From the NCBI RefSeq assembly GCF_013375555.1, contig NZ_JABXWB010000005.1, positions 947,501 through 1,011,500 of the forward strand: a stretch of 64,000 nt of DNA, read 5' to 3'. Below are positions 58,416 through 64,000 of this stretch, in pieces. Below the pieces are notes generated by a model. It worked only from the letters and a program-made list of their open reading frames with translations, was not told where the DNA came from and ran no database searches. The number at the start of each line of letters is the position of its first letter. Positions within the stretch are counted from its first letter, which is position 1. A program made the position numbers and the translations under genes. Origin of the DNA: Sphingobium sp. EM0848 (lineage in GTDB: Bacteria; Pseudomonadota; Alphaproteobacteria; Sphingomonadales; Sphingomonadaceae).

Positions 58416-59474
58416 TTATTGCAGATAGGCCTGCCTGAGCGCGGCAATATCGACGGCGCTGACGCCGACCTCCTGCTGGAGATAATTTTCGACAGAGCCC
58501 CAGCGGCTGTCGATTTCTTCGAAAGCGCTGGTCAGAAATGCCTTGCCATCGGGGTCCTTGAGCGGCTCGGCCCTGGTGGAGGCGGGATTGCTCTGGAAAT
58601 GAGCGAACATCTGCGCCACCGGATTGTCGGGATAGAGCGCCGCGTTGATCGGCGGCAATTCGAAGCGCGGCTGGCGATAGGTGGTCGAGAGGTGATAATC
58701 CTGCAGGATCACGTCGCGCGGGACATCCAGCGCCGACAGGATCAGCGCGGTGGCAAAGCCGGTGCGGTCCTGTCCGGCCGAGCAATTATATTCGACCGGC
58801 CCTTCCTGTCGCTTCAATATGTCGAAGATGATGCGCATCTGCGGGGCGAGCTGTTCGGGGAGATTGCGGTAGAGCGCGCCGCCATTTTTCAGATTGCCCT
58901 TCGTCATCCCCGTCATCGAATAGCCGATGGCCGAATAGTGCACGCCATCGATCTTCGATGGTGCAAGCTGCCTTTCCTCATCCGAACGGAGATCGACCAT
59001 GTTGCGCAGGCCGAGGGCATGGACCTTTGCCAGATCGTCCGCCGTCAGCATGGCCGACGCGCCCGAACGGTAGATGAGGCCCCATTTGACCTGCCGCCCG
59101 TCCGTCGTCCGATAGCCGCCAATGTCCCGGAAATTCGACCCCTGCGCCAGCGGAACCAGCCGTTCCGACACGGTGACGACGCTGTTGTCCGATCGGTCGC
59201 GCAGCAGGAAATAGGGGCGCTTGACCGGATCGACCGTGACGGTCTGGCCGCCATCCGCATCGGCGGCCGAGACCAGACGGGACGTTGCGATATCCGCGTC
59301 CGCCCGGTCGGCCTGATAGACATCCACCTTGGCGGCGCCGGTCCAGCTCAGCCTGATACTGTTGCCGGAAATCCGCTCCGCCTGCGCATCGGCCACGCGG
59401 GCCGATGCCGGCATGGCGGCCAGTGACAGGGCGCTCATGCCCATTGTCAGCATGGTGGCGCGCATCTTTGTCAT
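58416..59474 (-). CDS. exported tyrosine phosphatase (Y_phosphatase3 family)
   Basis: A 352-residue periplasmic phosphatase. The signal peptide (about 1-26) ends ASARVAD. A fibronectin-like region (30-105, RISGNSIRLSWTGAAKVDVY) precedes the phosphatase domain with NFRDIGGYRTTDGRQVKWG. The P-loop is C231-R237 (CSAGQDRTG), the C-x5-R nucleophile motif with a general-acid loop, and the LRNMVDLRSDEER segment is typical of the family. The fold matches the LipA/PtpB-like lipid or tyrosine phosphatases. AGGAGG lies 4 bases before the ATG. Confidence 0.88.
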   Translation of the reverse strand: MTKMRATMLTMGMSALSLAAMPASARVADAQAERISGNSIRLSWTGAAKVDVYQADRADADIATSRLVSAADADGGQTVTVDPVKRPYFLLRDRSDNSVVTVSERLVPLAQGSNFRDIGGYRTTDGRQVKWGLIYRSGASAMLTADDLAKVHALGLRNMVDLRSDEERQLAPSKIDGVHYSAIGYSMTGMTKGNLKNGGALYRNLPEQLAPQMRIIFDILKRQEGPVEYNCSAGQDRTGFATALILSALDVPRDVILQDYHLSTTYRQPRFELPPINAALYPDNPVAQMFAHFQSNPASTRAEPLKDPDGKAFLTSAFEEIDSRWGSVENYLQQEVGVSAVDIAALRQAYLQ

Positions 59475-59546
59475 CCTTCCTCCTCATTTTATCAGCGGTT
59501 CAGGCTCCTTTGCCATGTTCAATCATCATGGGAAACCCGCAAGCAA

Positions 59547-59618
59547 CTAGTGACCCGAATCTGAAGTTCGTCACACTATTGGGCGGGCGCTGAACGAACT
59601 TCAGATTCGGGTCACTAG
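59547..59618. repeat. long palindrome 1 (25-bp perfect arms)
   Basis: The left arm at 59547-59571 begins CTAGTGACCCGAATCTGAAG and is exactly complementary to the right arm 59594-59618 over all 25 bases, with a 22-base GC-rich loop. It lies about 73 bases upstream of the phosphatase start. It is far longer than a terminator or operator and is related in sequence to the palindrome at 59634-59711. Confidence 0.85.
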
Positions 59619-59633
59619 CAAATATATATGTTT

Positions 59634-59711
59634 CCAGTGTGGTTTATGGATTTGAAATACGCTCCCCACCTGGCCGCTATCATGAGGCGTATTTCAAATC
59701 CACCACACTGG
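59634..59711. repeat. long palindrome 2 (25-bp arms, one 4-base insertion)
   Basis: The left arm is CCAGTGTGGT (59634-59643), TTAT (59644-59647) and GGATTTGAAATACGC (59648-59662). The right arm at 59687-59711 is the exact complement of the left without the TTAT. The loop is 24 bases. It begins 15 bases after palindrome 1 and ends 7 bases before the siderophore-receptor stop. Its arm agrees with that of palindrome 1 at 15 of 25 positions. Confidence 0.85.
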
Positions 59712-59717
59712 CATGAC

Positions 59718-62006
59718 CTACCAGTTGAAGCGTAGCGATCCGACCACCGTTCTGGGCGCGCCATAATAGCAACTGTTCAGAAATGGGCAGGCACTGATAT
59801 AATTTTTGTCGAACAGGTTGGACGCGTTGACCGAAGCGCTCCAGCCGGCAAGGCCGATTTTCGACAGGTCATAGCCCAGCATCGCGTCCACCAGTGTGAA
59901 GCCCTTGCTATGGAAACGCTGGAAGGTCGTGACGCCGTTGACGACTGCATAGTTGGTGGTGCCGTCCGACCCGCTGACATAGCGTATGCCCGCGCCGATG
60001 CTGAGGCCCGCCAGGGAGCCGGAAACCTGCTGTGCCTTGCCGAAATCGTAGGACAGGAAGCTCGACACGTTCCATTTCGGCACGCCGAGCTGGCGCGTGT
60101 CCGTGGTGCTGGGCGTACCGTTGCTGGTCGCGGTCGGCGGGATGGCGGCGCTGCCTTCGGTGATGATCGCGTCGGTGTAGCTGGCGGTGCCGACCAGATC
60201 GAGGCCGGGCCGGATCTCGCCACGTCCTTCCCATTCAACGCCGCGCACGCGCACTTCGCCAACCTGGATCGTGGCATTGGCGGGGATGCCGTTGGTACCG
60301 GCGCGCGGATCGGTGGCGGTCGAGCCCTTCTGGCGTTTCAGTTCATAAATGGACAGGGTGAAAAGTGCATTGGTGCCCTGTGGCTGATATTTCAGCCCTG
60401 CTTCATATTGGGTGCCGGTGGCGGGCACGAAGGGGGCCGTCTCCGTCGCGGAGATATAGCGGGTGCCAGCCTGCGGCTCGAAGGATTCGGAATAGCTGAA
60501 ATAGGGTGAAAGGCCGAAGGCGAACTCATAGAGTGCGCCCAGCCGCATGGTGAAGGCGGTCGTGTGCAGCTTCGTCACCGGCGCGGCGCGGGCCGCGGCA
60601 GTCGTGGGGTTAAGGTTCAGGGAGGTCTGGTCATACCAGTCCTGACGTCCGCTGGCGATCAGTTGCAGCCGGCCGATGGCCATCTGGTCCTGAAAGTAAA
60701 CGCCCAGCTGGTCGCGCTTGCCATAGGTGTTAGCATAGGATGCCGACAGCTTGGTCAGGTCGAAACTGGGCAGCCCCGCGCCATAGGTCGGCGCGAACAG
60801 GTTGAGATTGGGGATGCCGCCCGCGACGCCGGTGTTGAACTGCTGCACATTTTCGCCGGTGATGCGCTGATAATCGATGCCAACCAGAATATTGTGCCGG
60901 ATGAAGCCTGTCGCGAATCTGGCGTTCAGATGATTGTCGAGCGTCAGCGTATCGAAATCTTCATCCGCGCCACCGCCGCCGCGTGTAATGATCGAATAGT
61001 CGCTGTTGCGGTTCGCACCCGTTCCGGTGCTGGCGAAACCGGCGGTGTAGATCTGGCGATAGGACAGCTTGTTGTTCTGGAACCGGAAGTTCGACGCGAA
61101 GCTGAGATGCTCGTCGAAATCATGGCGGAAGAATGCCGCTATCGACTTGGCCCTGTGGTCATAGCGTTCATAACCCGGATCGCCGGTGTTCATGTTGCGC
61201 GGGATCGTGCCATTGGGGTTGGGCAGCACCGTGCCATAGGCGGGCGTGCCCGAATAGCCGCCGCCATGCGGGCTGTGCTGATAGCTGGCGATCAGGGTGA
61301 GGCTGGTCGCTTCGTCAGGGGAGAAGGTCAGCATCGGGCTGATGTGCCAGCGTTCGCTGAACGTACCCTTGGCCAGATTGTCGCCCTTTTGCCAGCCGCC
61401 GACAATGCGGGCCTTCAGATGCCCCTCGCTGTCCAGCGGCTGGTTGACGTCGCCCGCGATGCGCATGAAATCGAAATTGCCGAACTGTCCCTCGAATCGG
61501 CCAAAGGCTTCCGCTTCGGGCATCTTGCTGGTCAGGTTCACAAGGCCGCTGGGCGGCGCATTGCCATAAAGGACCGAAGCGGGCCCCTTCACCACATCGA
61601 CATGATCGACGCGGTTGAAGTCGATCTGCGGCGTCGAATAGGGACCGGCGATCAGGCGCATGCCGTCCAGGAAGATGCCCGGCGCAAAGCCGCGCAGGAC
61701 GAGTTGGTCATAGCGGGTCGCCAGCGCCCCGCGCTGGTTGGTGGAAACGCCCGCGACATAGCCCAGCGCGTCGTTGATCGACAGCGCGTTGCGGCGGGTC
61801 AACTCTTCCCGGTCGATGATGGTGATGGTCTGCGGCGTGGCGATCAGCGGCGTGTCGGTCTTGGTCCCGGTGCCGGTCTTGTTCTCATTGAGGCCGGTGA
61901 CGATGATGGTGTCGGCCCGTGCGTCGGCACTGTCTTCGGCCTGTGCCAGGGTTGGGATAAGCGCCGGAATCGCGGCCAGCAGCATGGCCTTTGAAGAATG
62001 TCGCAT
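59718..62006 (-). CDS. TonB-dependent siderophore receptor
   Basis: A 762-residue outer-membrane receptor. A signal peptide (about 1-24) precedes a TonB box region, ADTIIVTGLNENKTGTGTKT. The plug has TPQTITIIDREELTRRNALS, INDALGYVAGVSTNQRG and VDVVKGPASVLYGNAPPSGLV, the siderophore-type signature. The barrel ends in TVVGSLRFNW. The ATG at 62006 has AAGGGG 4 bases upstream. A Fur box lies 22 bases before the start, and the divergent genes are iron-uptake accessories, so it takes up a ferric siderophore under iron limitation. The siderophore is unknown. Confidence 0.93.
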   Translation of the reverse strand: MRHSSKAMLLAAIPALIPTLAQAEDSADARADTIIVTGLNENKTGTGTKTDTPLIATPQTITIIDREELTRRNALSINDALGYVAGVSTNQRGALATRYDQLVLRGFAPGIFLDGMRLIAGPYSTPQIDFNRVDHVDVVKGPASVLYGNAPPSGLVNLTSKMPEAEAFGRFEGQFGNFDFMRIAGDVNQPLDSEGHLKARIVGGWQKGDNLAKGTFSERWHISPMLTFSPDEATSLTLIASYQHSPHGGGYSGTPAYGTVLPNPNGTIPRNMNTGDPGYERYDHRAKSIAAFFRHDFDEHLSFASNFRFQNNKLSYRQIYTAGFASTGTGANRNSDYSIITRGGGGADEDFDTLTLDNHLNARFATGFIRHNILVGIDYQRITGENVQQFNTGVAGGIPNLNLFAPTYGAGLPSFDLTKLSASYANTYGKRDQLGVYFQDQMAIGRLQLIASGRQDWYDQTSLNLNPTTAAARAAPVTKLHTTAFTMRLGALYEFAFGLSPYFSYSESFEPQAGTRYISATETAPFVPATGTQYEAGLKYQPQGTNALFTLSIYELKRQKGSTATDPRAGTNGIPANATIQVGEVRVRGVEWEGRGEIRPGLDLVGTASYTDAIITEGSAAIPPTATSNGTPSTTDTRQLGVPKWNVSSFLSYDFGKAQQVSGSLAGLSIGAGIRYVSGSDGTTNYAVVNGVTTFQRFHSKGFTLVDAMLGYDLSKIGLAGWSASVNASNLFDKNYISACPFLNSCYYGAPRTVVGSLRFNW

Positions 62007-62027
62007 AATGCCCCTTATCATTGCGAA

Positions 62028-62042
62028 TAATAATGATTCTCA
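62028..62042. promoter_or_regulatory. Fur box
   Basis: The complement of 62028-62042 reads TGAGAATCATTATTA, matching the 7-1-7 Fur consensus TGATAATnATTATCA at 12 of 14 defined positions. It lies between the divergent siderophore receptor and DUF3649-like genes, in the expected place to repress both when iron is plentiful. Confidence 0.75.
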
Positions 62043-62099
62043 ATTGCTACTAGAGTGCAACTGGGCTATCCGCAACCCCGCCTGATATGGGGAGCGCAT

Positions 62100-62408
62100 G
62101 TGACCAGCCGAAATTTCCTGCCCTCTTTCCTGCTGTTACGCCGCAACTGGCGCATGGCCGCGCGTTGCATCACGGCGCTGGCGGGTGGCTATGCGGCCGC
62201 GGCAGGTCTGGCCTCTCTGGGTGCGCGGCTGCTGCCGATCGCGCGGGTCGAGGCGACATTATGGGGCATGATCCTGTCCTTCCTCATCTTCGCTTCGCTT
62301 GGTCTTTGGGCCTTCCATGAAAGGCGGCTGCTGAAAGTGGCGGGATGGATATGGGGTAGCGCGCTGCTGTCCATCGGCGCGTTGTTGCTGATCGGACCCC
62401 GTCCATGA
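62100..62408 (+). CDS. DUF3649-like iron-uptake membrane protein
   Basis: A 102-residue protein with three hydrophobic segments (AGGYAAAAGLASLGARLLPI, EATLWGMILSFLIFASLGLW, VAGWIWGSALLSIGALLLIG). RVEATLWGMILSFLIFA is typical of the DUF3649/DUF3325 small proteins that accompany siderophore receptors and PepSY reductases. The GTG start at 62100 has GGAG 5 bases upstream; a frame from 62055 lacks a site. Its stop overlaps the start of the PepSY protein (ATGA), and a Fur box lies about 60 bases upstream. Confidence 0.8.
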   Translation: MTSRNFLPSFLLLRRNWRMAARCITALAGGYAAAAGLASLGARLLPIARVEATLWGMILSFLIFASLGLWAFHERRLLKVAGWIWGSALLSIGALLLIGPRP

Positions 62409-64000
62409 GCGGCAAGGCGAAATCGGCGGAAAGGGGCCTGCGCCAGTCCATGGCGTGGATACACAACTGGCTGGGCCTGCTGGCGGGGTGGATCGTGTTC
62501 GCCATGTTCCTGACCGGCACGGCCAGCTATTTCCGGCCGGAAATCACCCGCTGGATGCAGCCGGAATTGCGGCTGGAGCCGGTTTCGCCCCGGCACGCCG
62601 CCGAAACCGCTGTCGCCCATATGCAGCGTACATCACCGGACGACCGGCAATGGTATATCTACCTGCCGGATGACCGGACAGCGGAAACGCGCATCTTTGC
62701 CATGCCCCGGCCCGATCCCGAGGCCGCGCCCGCGAAGCGCGGCAGCGAGATCAAGCTGGACCCCGCGACAGGCGCGCCGATCAGCGCCCGAGAAACCAGG
62801 GGAGGGGAGCATTTCTACCGCTTCCACTTCCAGTTGCAGTTGCCCCATCCCTGGGGCCGCTGGCTGGCGGGACTGTGCGCCATCTTCATGCTGGCGGCGA
62901 TCATTTCGGGCGTGATCACGCACAAGCGGATCTTCGTTGATTTCTTCACCCTGCGATGGAGCAAGGGGCAGCGCAGCTGGCTCGACGCCCATAATGTCAC
63001 GGCGGTGCTGGCGCTGCCGTTCCACGCGATGATCAGCTATACGGGGCTTATCACGCTGTTCGTAATGTACATGCCATGGCCGGTTGCCGCCAATTATCCC
63101 AAGCCCACGGCCTTCTACGCGGAAGCCTATGGCACGGAGCCGGATGGCGAGGCGTCAGGCAGGCCCGCGCCGCTGACGCCCATCGGGCCGCTGGTGGATG
63201 CGGCGTCGCACGAATGGAGAGGGGGCCAGCCCCGGGCCATTGTCATCCGCAATCCCAATGACGCGGCGGCCACGGTGACGATCCTGCGCAGCGTCGCCGA
63301 CCGGCTGAATGCACGGGGGGATTCGATCACCTATTCCGGCGCGACTGGCAGGAAAATGTCGCAATCGCCGCCGCCCGGCACCGCGCTGACCACGGCGGGG
63401 GTGATGCTGGGGCTGCATATGGGGAATTTTGCCGGCCCAGCGCTGCGCTGGACCTATTTCCTGCTGGGGCTGACCGGCACGACGATGGTCGGGACGGGCC
63501 TGCTGCTGTGGACTGCCAAGCGGCGCAAGCCGGGCGCAAAGCCCTTTTTCGGTTTCTGTCTGGTCGAACGGCTGAATATCGGTGCGATCGCCTGCCTGCC
63601 CGCCGGCATGGCAGCTTATCTGCTCGCCAATCGGCTGATCCCGGCCGATCTGACCGGACGGCAGGATATGGAGGTCGCTGCGATGTTCTGGACATGGTTC
63701 GGCCTTGCCGGGCTGATGCTGCTCCGCCCGGTGCGCCGCGCGTGGATCGAGGCGCTCGGCCTGTCCGCCCTTGCCTTTGCCGCTTTGCCTTTGGTCAATA
63801 TGGCGACGACCGATCGCGGTCCTGTCGCAAGCCTTTTGAGCGGTGACTGGCTGTTCCTGTCTTTTGACGCCGCTTTTCTGGCAAGCGCGGCATTGCTTGG
63901 CTTTGGAGCATGGCGAGCAAGCCGTGCAAAGGCTGCGCCCGGGCCGAGGCGGCGCGCCGATGCGGGGAGGGCTGCCACCGCCGTCCATGCCGCGCGGGAG
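62405..64000 (+). CDS. PepSY-associated TM-helix protein, partial at right edge
   Basis: A frame of 532 codons still open at the window end, so the protein is incomplete. It starts MSGKAKSAERGLRQSMAWIH and has the typical NWLGLLAGWIVFAMFLTGT first helix. The periplasmic PepSY parts follow, then FQLQLPHPWGRWLAGLCAIF leading to GVITHKRIFVDFFTLR and SWLDAHNVTAVLALPFHAMI. Later helices follow, including TYFLLGLTGTTMVGTGLLLW. These multi-helix proteins are thought to reduce ferric siderophores at the inner membrane. The histidines on helices (WIHNW, FHFQ, LDAHN) may bind haem. It is coupled to the DUF3649-like gene by ATGA and is Fur-controlled by position. Confidence 0.88.
   Translation, partial: MSGKAKSAERGLRQSMAWIHNWLGLLAGWIVFAMFLTGTASYFRPEITRWMQPELRLEPVSPRHAAETAVAHMQRTSPDDRQWYIYLPDDRTAETRIFAMPRPDPEAAPAKRGSEIKLDPATGAPISARETRGGEHFYRFHFQLQLPHPWGRWLAGLCAIFMLAAIISGVITHKRIFVDFFTLRWSKGQRSWLDAHNVTAVLALPFHAMISYTGLITLFVMYMPWPVAANYPKPTAFYAEAYGTEPDGEASGRPAPLTPIGPLVDAASHEWRGGQPRAIVIRNPNDAAATVTILRSVADRLNARGDSITYSGATGRKMSQSPPPGTALTTAGVMLGLHMGNFAGPALRWTYFLLGLTGTTMVGTGLLLWTAKRRKPGAKPFFGFCLVERLNIGAIACLPAGMAAYLLANRLIPADLTGRQDMEVAAMFWTWFGLAGLMLLRPVRRAWIEALGLSALAFAALPLVNMATTDRGPVASLLSGDWLFLSFDAAFLASAALLGFGAWRASRAKAAPGPRRRADAGRAATAVHAARE

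Noticed and set aside
59547..59711. Reading the twin palindromes as ordinary terminators
   Set aside because: Neither has a U-tract, arms are 25 bp with large loops, and the first lies upstream of the phosphatase start and not at a gene end.
59547..59711. Reading the twin palindromes as CRISPR or integron attC units
   Set aside because: There are only two units with diverged arms and no spacers, cas genes or integrase; attC-type core sites are not present.
60564..61994. A 476-codon plus-strand frame opposite the siderophore receptor
   Set aside because: It shows no motif or signal; the receptor on the minus strand is unmistakable and Fur-controlled.

Overview
The window is a high-GC alphaproteobacterial chromosome segment, most likely from a sphingomonad (Sphingobium/Novosphingobium-like). 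The evidence is the mix of TonB-dependent receptors, CaiB-type CoA enzymes, a MASE1 kinase with a FixJ-type regulator, sphingomonad-style LuxR and YaiO-barrel genes, and frequent ATGA/GTGA start-stop coupling. It holds 55 intact or near-intact protein genes, several of them very small, plus one frameshifted gene and two gene remnants. I saw no tRNA, rRNA, CRISPR array or complete insertion sequence. The last gene runs off the right edge.

Region 1 (1-16.0 kb) is a CoA-thioester catabolic island. It encodes an alpha-methylacyl-CoA racemase, two thiolases, a fused hydratase/3-hydroxyacyl-CoA dehydrogenase, an acyl-CoA ligase, a second CaiB CoA-transferase, an enoyl-CoA hydratase, an HSD10-like SDR, a spinster-type MFS transporter, an exported M20 amidohydrolase and a TetR regulator. 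The three divergent promoter gaps share TTGTCA-type elements, which suggests one TetR regulon for a branched acyl or side-chain beta-oxidation route. A Na+/H+ antiporter gene is embedded in it.

Region 2 (16.0-28 kb) is signalling and surface polysaccharide. A MASE1 kinase is coupled to a FixJ-type regulator, and an orphan biotin-dependent carboxyltransferase follows. Next comes a tightly overlapped six-gene operon: lone receiver, TPR/YaiO outer-membrane barrel, HEAT-repeat membrane protein, family-2 glycosyltransferase, exported GH18-like protein, and a GAF-PAS-hybrid histidine kinase with Hpt. This looks like a two-component-controlled, synthase-dependent exopolysaccharide system analogous in layout to Pga/Bcs. 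In this sequence its glycosyltransferase carries a frameshift.

Region 3 (28-36 kb) has an SDR, an MFS exporter and a glycan locus: a beta-propeller protein convergent with a four-gene operon of two GT-B enzymes, a flippase and a GT2. A 48-residue Lmo0937-like membrane protein sits beside it.

Region 4 (36-49 kb) is an accessory catabolic patch: a TonB-dependent receptor, an N-terminally truncated SDR remnant next to a G11 tract, a LuxR regulator fused to an IS630-transposase-like DNA-binding domain, an MFS, a ThDP enzyme, a remnant of a D-aminoacylase-like gene, a TauD dioxygenase, an AraC regulator, an EthD-SnoaL fusion and a GMC oxidoreductase. A 14-bp motif is shared by the promoters of the fused regulator and of the ThDP/TauD pair.

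Region 5 (49-59.5 kb) is mainly housekeeping: exoribonuclease, spermidine-synthase-like protein, ribosomal oxygenase, RluE-type pseudouridine synthase, pentapeptide-repeat protein, parallel beta-helix protein, three tiny ORFs with strong ribosome sites, a CDF transporter, SulP, a ParB-like protein and an exported tyrosine phosphatase. Region 6 (59.5-64 kb) has two related 25-bp-arm palindromes, then a Fur-box-controlled divergent iron locus: a TonB-dependent siderophore receptor facing a DUF3649-like protein and a PepSY-type reductase.
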